Below, piece by piece: positions 10,520 through 25,100 of a DNA stretch of 64,000 nt. The stretch lies in contig CALNVZ010003435.1 of assembly GCA_940671915.1 (NCBI GenBank), forward strand, positions 12,738,395 to 12,802,394. Reading direction: 5' to 3'. The position numbers and the translations under genes are program-made. The stretch comes from Paracentrotus lividus (lineage: Eukaryota; Echinodermata; Echinoidea; Camarodonta; Echinidae). The notes under the pieces are model-generated. The model ran no database searches and had not been told where the DNA came from. It saw only the letters and a list, made by a program, of their open reading frames with translations. Each line of letters begins with the position of its first letter. The first letter of the stretch is position 1.

Positions 10520-13500
10520 GTAAGTTACTCTACCACATATTATATTGCCATATTGTGTAGCTCTTTTGGAGGAAAGAAGTGAAGAGTCGTATGTTATGTA
10601 AGCTATACATATTTTGGAATAAAACTTTCCTACTCGTGAACTATACTAACAACAACTTCATTGGACGTTGTAAATTATCTAAATAACTACATTGTTGACA
10701 TGATAATTCTTCAATTGTGCATTTTTAAATAGGGCCTCTCTAAAGGTATTTCTTGCCAACATACAATATTGTTGACAATAATTCTTTAATGTTGCATCTT
10801 AGGGCCACAATTTTGCCAAAATGTGATTTTAGTATGCTATGTGGAGTGACCCGTATATCACATGCACCACATTATGTAAGTTTTGAATAAATACTTGAAA
10901 GTCTATTATGTGGCGAATTGAATTGTAAGTTTGATGTTTTCCACGACGAACTTAATATGTGCTGGGTACAGAATACAGTCAGCATGGTCAGGTAAGGTGC
11001 AGTCTTGACATATGTGGTTCAGGTGAGCTGGTTTTGAAAGGTAGGTAGACCTTGTCTATAAAACTTGTTATCAATTATAGTTTTTTTCGAATATTTATTT
11101 TGTTAAAAAAAGCATGGAATTTATTTTCATAAAGAAATTGAATTATATATTTTGTTTCTCTTTAAACAGGCGGCTTTGTGATTATCGACGCAACCACATG
11201 TTATTTGTTAAGCGACCATTTTCTAAATGAAAAAAAAAATATTGATCATTGATCATAATTCATCAAGAGAATTTTGTCGACTTGTTCGTAATTTTCATAG
11301 TTATTTTTCTACCCCTGGTCATAATTTTGACCATAGAAATAAGTTTTGAGGTTCCATGCACAATCATGCCACCGAAAATATTAATCAGCCATGCGGTCGT
11401 TTGTATATGCAAACAAGCAATCGATTCTTATTCTGCAAGAAACCAAGCAACAGACCAAGCAAATTAGACATGTCAGTTAACATCAGCATGATCAGTGAAT
11501 GAAGCAAGAAGACCAAACTTTAATAATTTAATTCAGACCATTTATAAATCAATTAATAGCTGTTTCATGAAAATATAGGCCCAGTAACCAATTAATACGT
11601 TAATCGTTAATTCTACTTAAGATGTAAGAATATTTAATTAAAAAGATATATAGCAAGCAAATGTACTTATTGCCCTTATTGTCACTCATTTTAATCAATA
11701 GTTAACGATTCATTTAACTAATCGGCATCCAATGTGGTGCTCTATTCAATACAACAGGATACCATGAAAAAAAAATGCATTTAGATATGAATGCTAAAAA
11801 ATATACTAAAAAATGGGGAGACAAGGTAATCAATCATTCGATTGCAAATCGTTTAGTTTGTTTAACATAGAATCAACTAGTAGCCAATCATCTATGCAAT
11901 CAAATGAAGAGGTTAAGCATCAAACAAGCAAGAGATGGTCATTCTTTCAGTGCAGTTCAAAATGAATAGACGGGTTTTATAGTTATTTATGAATGTTTCT
12001 TTCCAACAACACTCTAAAACACAAAGGCCCGAATTCACAAACGTGGTTTAGTTAGTCCATGGTCTAAATCAGGGGTTTAAACCACGGATTTAGACCATGG
12101 TCTAAATTTTGGTATTCACAAACCACCTGATTTAGACCATGGACTAACTAAACCACGTTTGTGAATTCGGGCCATAGGGTTAAACGGGTAAAAAGGGTGG
12201 AAAATGGCCGAGGAGTGACACCCTTTTCGAAAACGTTGTCACTCCTCGGCACCTTTAAAGGGTAATTTACCCCTTTCCACCATTTTTTTTTGTAACAGTG
12301 AACCTGTTATTAAAGAATAAACTAAAATATTTGGAATCCAGTTTGCATACATTGTCGCTGTTTCGGACAAGCCTTGTCCCCACTCCCCAAGAAGTAACGT
12401 CTATAAATTATATTAACTATATATTAAGGAAATCGGTATATAATAAATAGTAATAATCATTCTATATACCGCAGAATTGCAAATTGCCTCTAAACGGTTG
12501 ATAGAAAATAAATATGAACTGAAAAAAAAAATATATATTTTGCTCTACAAAATGTATCAAAATTAATATCACAAATTTCAAGTAGTCTTAGAAATCTTTG
12601 AAGTAAAAAGGTATTATCAATTGATAGTCAATCGTCTATACAATCATGGATTCTACTAGGACCTATAGTAGAATCCATGATACAATCAATAAACATCCAA
12701 TGGGGCGATCAACATGATCAAGCAAACGAGTAATCAGTAATTCAATTGCCAATCGTTTATAGTCTGTTCAACATGGATTCAGCTAATAGTCAATCATCTA
12801 TCAAATTAATAAATATCCAATGAAGCGGTGAAGCATCAAAGACAAACAAAAGAATAATCAATCATTCGATGGTCATTCGTTCAGTGCAGTTCATCATGAA
12901 TAAACCGGTTTTTCTAGTTATTACGATTCATGGAATGTTTCTTAGTTGTTGCTATGTCGGACAAACCCGATTTCTTCAGGAAAGAAACGCCCATAAATTA
13001 TAAGAAAACCGTTATATTCAACTGATGGTCAATCATCTGCAATCCATAAGCTTCCATTGGGGCGGTGAAGCATCAAAGCAAAAAGCAAATTAAACAATAT
13101 GTTAAAAGACTAATCAATTATTCGATGGTCGTTATTAAATTGGTTTGTCATTCACTCAGCAATTAAACATCCAATGAAGCAACCGTGCATGCACCAAAGC
13201 AATGTAGACATTAAGATTTTTTAGAAAAATCAATCCATCAATATAATCGACCAATTAATTAACAGCCTATAACTTGTTAAATAGACACATCGCACAATAA
13301 AGTTGTTCTTAACGTCTCGACTTCTTGCCCTTTGATTACCCGATATACCATCATCATGTATGACTCACGAATTGAATTATATCATACAATCGTGACAATT
13401 ATTATTCAATAGACAGTTGTGGAAAATGTAAAATATGGATGAAGAATATTATAAAAAGTAAATCACCGCCATTTAATTTCTTTATAAAGTTCATTTTTCC

Positions 13501-16500
13501 AGACCCATATTTAAACTGTGATTAAAAAGACAAACAAAACAAACAAACAAACTTGGAACGACAACCCTCTGGTCAAAATGACACACTCTTATTCCCCCGA
13601 AAAATGACAATACGTTTACGTTCTTATATAAGGATTATACAGATACACAATTAACTCTGTCATTTTAAGCCTATTATATTGCTCTATAGATTTGATATTT
13701 ATTGTATAAAGTATATAGGTCAAATTCCCATTTTCATAATGTACCTGATAATGAAAGCGATCTTGTTTTTTGGGGTATATCATTAAGTCAAAATCGATTG
13801 TATAGGTTATGAAAGTGCAACACCTATAGGCTTAAATATGATATTATTGATCTTGTTAATTGTTCATTAAATCAATAATTGAGTGATTTAAAAAAGATAT
13901 TGCACAATAATTCATTTTCAGAATTATTTTTGTTTTTTACCGATGATGGATCTTATCTATAATTTACCATTGCATATTAATTAACAATTGATATAAACTA
14001 ATTTTTATAATTATGATTATTTATTAGTAAAAATGTGAAACCTCAATTGAGTTAAAAGACAAAACTTCAAATCGTCAAACTATTTACGAAAAAGGACAGC
14101 AATTACAAACTGGATGAACGAGGCTTTGGATAAAACTCACCTTATTATTATATTACTTATTTTAGCGTTTTTATGAAAAAGCATGTTTCACATGGAAAAA
14201 GGAAAGGACACATTATGCGCAATAATTTATGATGGAAAAGCATTTGATATGAGGCCCTAATATCAATAACAGGCTTTTCAATAATGATGAAGGAGTGATC
14301 TTGAGTCGAATATCGTGTATATAATGTATAAATGACACTGTTTTTTTTTTTTTTTTTTACCTTTTCTGTAATATCTCCTTGGAATATCTAGGTCTCGTAT
14401 TTCCTCCAAATTCTCGTGATTGTTTTGTATGTATTTTGGAAAATTATATATGTCAAAAGGGTCTAACCATGAACGATTAAAAGTCATGGTCCATACTTAC
14501 ATTAGTATTGTTGAGCTGTGTTGCCATTTCCGATTTTTTTTTTTTTTTTTTTTGTTCTTGACAAAAAAATGTGGGTGTTGGCGTCGCGTGTTGCAACATT
14601 TTTAAAACGATTTTCAGGTATCAAATGATAAATGTCATAGCTTTCTGCTATAAATAATCGTTAAAACGGTTATGTGCTGTATTTTGTGTGCTCTTCGGTA
14701 TATACATGTACTATGCAACGGGGAAGTCTGTCTGTAGTGGTGGATACACATGCAGACAACCCGCAGAGAGGGTTTGAAGACGGGCAGGAAAGCCGGGTTG
14801 CTTGCGCCCCAGGGGTTCCCCTACAGCCAAGGCTTTCAAACAACCCATAGTTCACTCCTGCTGGTTTAATTTCTTTCTTTCTTTCTCTCTTCTTTCATTC
14901 CAACTCACCTTTCCTCTACCTGTATTCCTCTGCATTCTTTCTTTCTATTCTTCTTCTGATCTTTATTCTTTCCTCTCCCGCTCAGTCTGTTGCAAATTAC
15001 ATTTTCTCAAACACGACATGGGAATTGGTGGAAGATCAGGAGAAATGGGAAACTCAAAGTGGAATGGATGAATTCTTTCGTAGAGATCCCCTGGGAAGAC
15101 ATCAAATCTAAATTGCAGTTTTCTTTTTTTTCTCCCGCCAAGCCTAGCTTGCTTGCTTGCTCGCCTGCTTTCCTCCTTTCCCTTCTCCCTGCTTTCTCCA
15201 CTGTCGGAGAGAAGCACTAATCTCCATAGGGAGTCGACAGGATTGAATAATGGAGGGCTGTTGCTATGCGAGGGTCTCGGGGAAGATTTCCCCGCGGAGT
15301 TGCCAACGTCATTCGGACTGGTCCCAGCGGGAACGGACCAAATTACGTGCGAGGCCGAATGTGCCTGGCAGATGTGGGGGTTACCTGGCAACGGACGCCC
15401 CTCAGGGGAACCCTAAAGCCCCCGTGGCGGCTACCTGAGTTGAAGCACGCCTTCAGGGCCTGATTAGAAGAAGGGAAATAATATTGGAAAAAGAGAGGGA
15501 GAGTGGAGATGTTTTTTTGGATGATGGAAATGGGGTCCCCTGAAATGGGACTCCCAGTGGAGCCGTTGACGATGCTGCCATTTCACTCTCACCCCTGGAC
15601 AGGGTTCTACCATTATCCAATGGGGGAGAACAATCATTTTCATAGCTTCTTTGGAATGAAAACATAGCTGCTGAAGTGATTTTATTTTTCCCACCCGCAA
15701 GCATATTCACCCTGTCCAAATTTGTACGTTGTATAACAGCTGACATATGCAATGAGCTATGGATTTTTGTTAAGGAATATCAATGTTTACGAGTTCAACC
15801 AGTGGCAGAGATAGGCCTACAATGTAGGGAACTGACTCCTCGCAAACGTCAGTCCAAAAACAAAAAAGAAAAGAAAAGAAAGAAGAAATTAAATGGTACA
15901 TCAGCATTAAATGTCAGAAATACTACAAGCAGCAATATATAAGGGAAATACAACTTGTGTATTTCAGGGGTGTTGGAATGAGCTTCCAAGAATGAACAAT
16001 TATTTGTGAAAAAAATTATGAAATTGGGCATGTTCAAGCTTTATGTACAATTTTGGTGTTTATCGTTATACACTCGAATAAACGTGTGCATGATTTTTTT
16101 CGAAATTTTAAAATACACATTCCTACATCTATAGCCGTATACCTCTCGTATAAAGAAGGCGAGGCTCAACAAAGCACCGACGTGATATTTGTTTAAATAG
16201 GCACTTGCATTTCACAGGCACTTGAGCAACAATAGAAACGCCAAATTATAGCAATATGAAGTGAAACCGAGTCGATGGTTTGGACGATCGAGGTGGCTTG
16301 CTTTGCTTGCCTTCGTCAACGCGACGACTCCCCGTCACTTGGGACATGAAGCAATGTTTACTGGACCTGCGACAACTGCCTTTCTTTGATTTCCAAAACG
16401 AATGTGGAAATAGGCCAAGTGACTCTCGTGCACAATCCATACTCAGGAAGTTTGCATGTGTGTATGCTTTACTGTGGATTTTGCCGAGCCCCCTTGGTTC

Positions 16501-18594
16501 TCAAGGGATATAGGGTTCGGATTAGTGTGAGTGGCTGTGCCCTTTTGTGTGTAGCCCCATGGGGTGCCCCCGTTGAGAAAGGGCGGGAACTGTAGCTTTA
16601 CCGGTTATAGGTGGAGAGGTGGGGGTACACCTAGTACGTAGAAACATGATGCCATGTCCCTTTGTGTCTTGCTAGAGCATTGTTGAAATATTTGGCGTGT
16701 CGTGAGGGCGGAATGGGGGCTAAAGGGGCATTTTGCTTTTTTTGTGTGTGTGTGTGTTTTTTTTGTTTGTTTGTTGTTGTTGTTGCTGTTTTTTACAGTT
16801 TAAGTGAAGGATGAATGTCACAAATACCAAATTAAACCATATGTTTGATGAAATAATTCACTATCTTCTGGAAAAAAAATTTACAATTCATTGAATTTAC
16901 ATTTCACAACACAAAGCTTAGCAGCTCGCATGTGATGTCACAGAATCAGAACTTTGATTGAGTTTAGGTCGATTGTCTTCAATCCTTCACTTATATTTTT
17001 CCTTTCTTTTCCTGCTTTTTAAAAAATTTAATACTAATTTAAATCCAGGGTAAACTTCCCCTTTAATTTTCATTAAAAATATTTTGTTGCAGGGTTTTAT
17101 GTTGGGGTGAGGGGGGGGGGGTGGGGTGGCGATGGTCAGCTCAAACCTGAATAAATTTACACAAATCAAAATATCGCACATCGGACGATTTGTTATCTAT
17201 TTTCTTCTTGCGTTAATGAGTGTCCCTTGTTATACGAGTATCCAGGTGGGAGAGATATTGGTGGAGACGAACCCCATCAAGATAACATCAGTTATCACCA
17301 GAGGATGCTACATACTTTATTGTTGATATCCTTCCAGGGGCGTATCCATAGTTATCAAACGAGTGGGAATGGGGGGAGGGGTGGGATGAGGAAAATTATT
17401 TTGAATCATCTGGAAATGCTGGTATTCCATTTTCAGTTCAATTTCCGCATTATAAAAGGGTCATTCCCCAAAATAAAATATCTAAATGTAAAAAGTCATA
17501 TTTTTTTAAACCGCCCCTAAGTTCAATGGGGGCTCATATTGTTTTCTTGAAGGGGGAGGGAGTCCCTTCAGGTCACTCGATCACATGTATGCCGACCTAT
17601 GTTTATCCAATGGCGGATCCAAGATTTGAAAGTAGAATGGGGGCTTAGCCAAAAATTGATTTTATCAGGAGGGTGTTGGTTCAGTTAGTTGTTTCTCAAA
17701 ATATAGGGGCTCTTGATCTGTTTCTGTTTTCCAATTACATGGATCTATTAAAACGAATTGTTGCTTTTTAGCTATTCTGTTTTAAGACTTTAAGAATCGT
17801 TAAATTTGTATGAGAAATTTCGTATATAAACTCAGAAAGTCGTCGGATAAAAACAGTTGATTGAAATTCATTTCTCCGACAAAAGCACTCTATGTGCTCG
17901 GCATGAGGGGCAATCATGCACTGGTTACATATAACTTTGTAATAGATTGATTTTGTTATTTATATTCCAAACGCCTGTTGATTATTTTATATTCATAATT
18001 TGAACATACTGGTGAGATGCAGACAGATGTTTTCTCACATTTTAAATATTTTCATATTTTATATCATAGCAGCTGTACCTGAGCTGTAGAATTTAAATTC
18101 TCTCGTTGCCACAAGGAAAAGGATTGGCTGCTTTCACTTGTGTTCAAAAGATAACCTGTTTGCTCAATTATGATTTTGCTCGTTTTCGTTGGTGATTGTT
18201 GCTAATTGATATTGTGTTCCAAGGTCACCGGTAGCTTAATGCTACAGTTTTCTCTCCTGAAGTGTGCGTAGAAAAATGGAAGTTGATCGGGAAAGGGTCT
18301 CTCACCCTCTGGAAGTGTTTTTCGTGACACCCCCATCCCACGGATCAACTCAAGAGGTGCGAGGTCTTTTGCCCAGCACCTGCCACCCCCTGCAGGTCTA
18401 GTGGAACGTTCCAGAGGCACCCTGTCAACATGCTGTTGAGCCCGCGCAGTGGGACACCTGAAAACAAGAGACGGGGGAGATTTATTTTTTATGGGGTGTG
18501 AGCTCTTTAGAAATGCTGTGTTGCAGCGGCTCAGGCCTCCTCCTGTGGGATGTAGTCTACGAGACCAGTACCTTTTTCCACCTCTAACTGTAAG

Positions 18595-18630
<36 letters not shown>

Positions 18631-18837
18631 GTTTGTGCGAAACAAAATTATATGAAAATAATCTTCACTGACCACACGAACCAATCTCGGCTTTTATCAT
18701 ATAATTAATTTGGATTGAGGCTTATGACAAACCAAAGAAAGAAAAGGAAAATATTGCAGATTGTCTCTAGTGCGGCGAGGAAGGGGGGGGGGGGGGCATG
18801 GAACCATGTAAGGTAGGCCTAATCGTACGCTTTGCAA

Positions 18838-18874
<37 letters not shown>

Positions 18875-19125
18875 CCGTAAGTTAGACCATGGAACGTCAA
18901 AAGTGCTCTACGTGGAAACGGAGCGAGTATATTTCAGGAAAAGACGGAGTTTCTTAGTGCCCAACTACTGTCAGTTTCTTGCGGTGCAATCATCAGGTTG
19001 GTGAAGATTCGGTGGAAGAGAAAAACATTAATTAATGTTTTTCTCTTCACCGAATCTTCACCAACCTGAGATTGCACGGCAAGAAACTGACAGTAGTTGC
19101 ACTAAGGAAACTCCGTCTTTTCCTG

Positions 19126-19163
<38 letters not shown>

Positions 19164-22100
19164 TATATATATAATAATAAAAAAATCATACGGAAAAAAT
19201 ACCATAATACTTTTCTATTTCAGATTTTTGACCTGTTTACGGAAAGAAGAAACTAAATAAACAACCCCATATAAGGATAAGAGAAAACCAGTGGTGTTTT
19301 AAACAAAAGAAAGAAATATAGTTCTTGAAACCTATCCAAAAACAAAATCATATTAGATCAAGACGGAAAATACAAAAGTGGGTGGAGAAAGCGAAACATC
19401 ATAAGGCGGGGGGGGGGCGGAGGAACGAGAGAGTGAGGGCGATTGGAGAAAAAAAAACCGTATAAACGTAAAAAAGAAACGTATTGGAAATGGCATAAAA
19501 ATTAAAAGACCGAACCCTAAAACTATGAACTTTCTGAAAGGAACTCAACAACAAAGTGTGATGTGGACTCCATGTGAAGCTACCTGTTGCTTTTATTGTT
19601 TGCCAGAGAGGAAAAGAACACCATAGGGGTCCCCACTTACAAAGGACATTAATAACTAGCTGCTAGAAAAGCATAATTATGCTCAATTTGCGTCTAGGGT
19701 CCAGCATTTATGGGATGGGCGCATGCTGAGAAAAGGGAGGGTCCGGATCCGTGATGAGATAGATAAGAAACTTTTTTTTTTTTTTTAAGACAAACAATCT
19801 TTTGGTATCAACAATTACATTCGCAATTACAATTGATTGGAAATTGAATAAAGGATGTTGTAACATCCAACTTCAAAGTGTTAGAAGGAAAGAAGAAATA
19901 AAAATTCTCCCTTGCAGTCGATTATATCATCTTTCACTAGCATTATTTGACAAGTATAACAAAACGCTTTATGGCTAACTTTTTAAACTGCATAATTTAA
20001 TGCATTTTTAAAAGACTATATCTTGTCTCATTGTAGTTGATGTTAGTGATATTACGCAATCTTGGATTTCGGATGATTTTATGTTGTGCCATAACGGTAT
20101 AAAATTTCTTGCAGCATTGATTAATGTGCTGCCACTTGAGGTGAAAAATTTCTATACGTTTCTTTTAATTTTGAAATATGGACCCAAAAGGAAACGATCT
20201 CTCCATATATGATTATTTTAATTGAAAATAGTTAAATTTGCAATCAAAACTGAAAAATCATCGTTATGCAAAGATAAGAAAAATACGAGATTCTGTATTC
20301 TTTTCCAATCATCCCATTCGTCATTTTGGACTAGACAATACTTCAGATAGCCATCAATATTATTTCTTTTAAAATTATTACGCCTTTTCTTACTTATCAT
20401 TCCGACTTATCCATCACCTGTCAAAATGATCTGATATCTATATTTCTTTTGAATAATTCAGCATGAAATTCATCTTATCTTCAATACACGAGAGACTGCA
20501 AGGCAAAGACGATGGAAGGAACGAAAATATAGAGATTTAGGAGATAAAAGAGATCAAGATTAAGAGAAAAGAGGTGCATGGAGAGGGGAGGTGTGTGTGT
20601 GTAATATGTGTGTGTGTGTGTGTGGGGGGGGAGTGGTGTCGGGCTTTTAAAAAAAGAGGGCTTGGAGAGAAATTGAAAACTGATTAAGGAAGGTAAAATA
20701 CATATTATATATACATGTATAATATATACTTTTCGTTTGTGTATATAATAGCTAAGTTGATATCTCTTATATTTTTATTTTTAAATCAGTCGTTGATTAT
20801 CAACTTTCAATGACTGTTCTACATCTAAAGGGTTACGCAATCAAGTTGTAGTTTTTTTATATAATGATACAAGATAATCAAAATATTCATATTGCTTTAA
20901 ATTATTTAAAAACGTGGTTTTATTCATCGCATTATCCCGAGGCATAGCCTCTTCAATTCCATGAGGACATTTGAAATACAAGGGGGAAAAAGTGGATTAT
21001 AGAAAATTCAGATTCAGGCCAGAAAGATAAGGTTTTGATTGATAGATGTATAATCCTCCTATTTGCATTGTTTTCTTAATTTTTTCTTCAGCATTTGAAG
21101 TCTCTAAGATTATGTAAATAATATAAGCTGATATAGAATTCTTGTTATTTCCCGTTATCGAAAATTAAAGCATTTAAACAATAGATAATCTGAACTTGTA
21201 TTGTCCCTGCCCTTAATACAGAATGCGTTATGAAAAATACATTGCTATGACAGAATAACAGATAACATTAATGGATCTTGTGTTTTGTTTTTTTATGTTT
21301 GTTTTTTTGTTTTGTATTTATCATTGCTGTTGTTGTTTTTTTTTTCCGCGGGGATATCACTTAGGCATGTACCATGATTACAAATGGTATATGCTTGACT
21401 TCTAGCTTGTTAAGTACTTCGAGGGGATGTGACGAAGAGCCAACATCTTGGGTACTGAATGAATCTCTTTTCTTGTAGCCTGGTTCTTTCATATCTCCAC
21501 TCATTTTGGGGGTTTCTCTGCTTCCTTAACAGCTTAAGTTGTTGATAAAAACACCCACATCAATCAATAACTGCAATGTATTTTTCCTCACAAATTAAGT
21601 GATCTTGTTAAAAGACGTTTGTATATATTTCCGTATTTTCGGGCAGTCAAATCGGTCGTCGTGATTTATTTTTAGTGGGCCAGAGAAAGAGATGTTGCAA
21701 TTTTGGATAGTTTCAACTCCAGTCTTTCATCCTGACGTCAATTATGATTTGTTTGGAGTGAAAGGAGTAGAGTGGGGGGGGGGGATTAAATAGTTTGACC
21801 AAATTTGCTGGGAAAAAAGAAAGAAAGATTCGTGTCATGTTTTTCATACCTATTGAATTGAAAAAGAAGAGAAATACTCTCTATTTAGTTTTATTCAAAG
21901 ACGTAAGTTGAAAAAAAAATGGGGACATTGTCCCCCCCCCCCCGAAAAAAAAGGGCATTAATGGAATGAGCAAGATGTACGCTCCTTATTAACACTTTAA
22001 AATGGTGAAAAGTAAGTAATTTGTAAGTAATAAGTAATTTAGTATATTGAAAGGGTATTACTTCTATTAAAGTGAAACTAGTGTTCTGGTCAAGACATTG

Positions 22101-25100
22101 AAATGTGGAAGAAACTGTCTAAAAGTTATTTGGAGAGGTTAATTACATTTCAATTAATCATTATTTTGTGCTGTGAGGTATTGGAATCGCCAAAATGAAA
22201 AAAAATTAACCGGATTCAGCTTTGAGTCACATGAACTTACACATAAATGCATGTATGGGGCAACACCAAAAGTTTCTAGACCCAAACATGTCGGCTGTGT
22301 GGTACATTTTGGATCATATTATGACTATTAGGCATTTGAAGTGTAACCTTTTCTTGTGGAGCTTTTTTTATTATTCCCAAATATCATGAAAATAACAGGA
22401 AAGCTCACAATAATTTTCTTCGTCTTTCCAACACCTCCGGCTCCCCACTACACTAGATTCCCTTTAATTTGTTTTCCCATTTTATCTTACCAAGGTTTCA
22501 CCACCAGACGAATCTTACCAATAGCTAAGAACAATCTTCCTTTATTTATGTGTGTCTTTGTCCAGGAGAAGTGAGCGAGGATGAGAAGCAACCATTATCT
22601 CTGGAGGATGGAACAGGATGCGATCCGGAGAATGGAGGTGATGTTGCCATAGAGAAGACCCCTAGTCAGGATGGTGGGTATTCATTGATAGAAACAAATG
22701 AAATATTACGAGTATTTCAATGTTTGCATGATCATGTGACTTTGAGGTTATATTAACATGTGGTAGGATGTGGTAGGATTTCAGGTTTTCCTTTTTACAT
22801 ATTTGTTTTATTATGGAATCAAGAATAAATTAGAATATTGACAAAAGATCATCAGGTTTTGTTTACATGTTCATCCCTTCAAATAGTAATTTACTCTACG
22901 ATAACGGCATCAGAACCGTTGCCCGAATTAATCAAAAGTAAATTAAATCTATTCTTATATTTTTTTTCTATACCAATAATAAATCATCTCATTTGGCGTT
23001 GGTTCAAGTTTGAAGAAGTGGCTCTGTTGTAATTATCCCTCATGAAGTTAAGATATTCGATAATATCAAAACCTTTCCTCGATTCAAACGAATAATTCCC
23101 TTTCCACATCGTTTCTTTAAAATATATATTTATCCCTTTAACATTTACTCTACGATTATTGGTTAGTATCAAATCTCAAAGGTTAATTTTTTCCAAAATG
23201 TCCAAAAAGAAACACATGATTGCAGCACTACCTTTCTATTGCATAATGATTATGGAAAATGATACTTTTGCAATGCTGTGACCTTCACATATTCCTCAAT
23301 GTTACCTTTTTGAATTTGTCCTTCACATCTGTATTTAGTTTCATTCCCCCACACTTCCTCGGCAACAACATTTTTTTATATAAATGTAAATAAAAATTTG
23401 ATAAAGCATCTCATCGTTTTCAAAGCATTTTTTAGACTTGACAGCTTCTATTGATATGGGCACATCATCACACACGATTGATCAATGCGCAGCGTACAAA
23501 ATGTCTCCCATAAGGGTCATTTATAGTGAATAATTAAACTCCGACAAAACTATTGGCATGCAAATGAGGCCTGCTGGTTCTATAATTCGAAATTTGGAGT
23601 TGTGTGTTTTTCTTCTGTCTGTTAAGTATTCATAAATATTTTCTGTATACTAAGGTATGTTTTGCGACTGGTGTTGATGGTTTGATAGGCATAATAATTA
23701 TTATGCTGCTGCCATTAAGACAAAATACATCTATGCTAACTTCACTAGGAATGATATTTTATATTGGTAGTGCATAGTTTAATTTAAATNNNNNNNNNNN
23801 NNNNNNNNNNNNNNNNNNNNNNNNNNNNNNNNNNNNNNNNNNNNNNNNNNNNNNNNNNNNNNNNNNNNNNNNNNNNNNNNNNNNNNNNNNNNNNNNNNNN
23901 NNNNNNNNNNNNNNNNNNNNNNNNNNNNNNNNNNNNNNNNNNNNNNNNNNNNNNNNNNNNNNNNNNNNNNNNNNNNNNNNNNNNNNNNNNNNNNNNNNNN
24001 NNNNNNNNNNNNNNNNNNNNNNNNNNNNNNNNNNNNNNNNNNNNNNNNNNNNNNNNNNNNNNNNNNNNNNNNNNNNNNNNNNNNNNNNNNNNNNNNNNNN
24101 NNNNNNNNNNNNNNNNNNNNNNNNNNNNNNNNNNNNNNNNNNNNNNNNNNNNNNNNNNNNNNNNNNNNNNNNNNNNNNNNNNNNNNNNNNNNNNNNNNNN
24201 NNNNNNNNNNNNNNNNNNNNNNNNNNNNNNNNNNNNNNNNNNNNNNNNNNNNNNNNNNNNNNNNNNNNNNNNNNNNNNNNNNNNNNNNNNNNNNNNNNNN
24301 NNNNNNNNNNNNNNNNNNNNNNNNNNNNNNNNNNNNNNNNNNNNNNNNNNNNNNNNNNNNNNNNNNNNNNNNNNNNNNNNNNNNNNNNNNNNNNNNNNNN
24401 NNNNNNNNNNNNNNNNNNNNNNNNNNNNNNNNNNNNNNNNNNNNNNNNNNNNNNNNNNNNNNNNNNNNNNNNNNNNNNNAAAAAACGGGACAACAAAAGC
24501 TACACAACAACACAGTTTCTGAGGGAGTTTCGACAAGCCAGAGAGAGAGAGGGACGTCGTGTGAGTGGTTCTCATTATTATCTCTGAGTCAAAAGAAACT
24601 AAGTGGATACTTCCTTCCTTTCGAAGCCCGAAGCTGTCAAGGTTCGATCCCTCCCAGGATGTCTAGGTCTCCATCTTCCTCCAGGAAAGACAGTTTGTCC
24701 CGTCTCCTGGGATGCAGAATCTTGGCAGCTTCCGAGCCCTTGACTCATCCCACGTTAAAGATGTTTGAAGTGCCCTGTTCCTTTGCGATGCTCCACTCCC
24801 TGAAGAAGTGTAGATTAATAGGCGATAAACTTGTCCTCTCGCAATGTTGATGTTGTTAATCTATGTTCGTTTGTCACGTCGGGTCGAATGTATAACAGCA
24901 TTGGGAAATCAGATATGAGATATGTGACATGTTTTTTCCTAGGATACATAGATTAAGGAAGAGTTGCTTGTAAGTTTAGAGGAACTATGCCGTTGATATT
25001 ATGTCCCTAGCACTTATAAGAATTTCCGCTGTTAGATGTAAGACAATCCAAAGTCATCATAATCATAATCTTATTGTATTTAGAACGATAGTTTAACAAG

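Larger units (their letters stand above)
11830..13200 (+). repeat. Diverged tandem duplication in intron 1
   Basis: Phrases such as CAATCATTCGAT, TCATTCTTTCAGTGCAGTTC / TCATTCGTTCAGTGCAGTTC, CGGTGAAGCATCAAAG and TTTCGGACAAGCC / GTCGGACAAACCC recur in the same order about 0.9 kb apart. A third partial copy starts near 13019. The left copy is interrupted by the foldback elements at 12027-12288. Confidence 0.6.
10520..22565 (+). other. Intron 1 of ZNF423/521 (12.0 kb)
   Basis: Donor GTAAGT, acceptor TTTGTCCAG. It holds the foldback elements at 12027-12288, a diverged tandem duplication at about 11830-13200, poly-T runs near 14341 and 14526, and the large palindrome flanked by TA repeats at 18838-19172. 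Between 14800 and 16600 is a GC-richer stretch with short open frames on both strands. None of them matches a family I know, so I see no supported gene there. Long first introns in developmental regulators often hold enhancers; none can be identified by eye here. Confidence 0.75.

Noticed and set aside
12642..12681. Possible miRNA hairpin
   Set aside because: The stem is too short and nearly perfect with almost no loop, unlike animal pre-miRNA.
14963..15463. Cluster of overlapping frames on both strands, up to 142 codons
   Set aside because: GC-richer intronic sequence. The peptides are low in complexity, differ between frames and match nothing known to me.
23759..24575. Open frames of about 245 codons on the minus strand
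   Set aside because: They consist almost wholly of translated N from the assembly gap.
24640..24655. GGTTCGATCCC resembling a tRNA B box
   Set aside because: No A box or cloverleaf at the proper distance.
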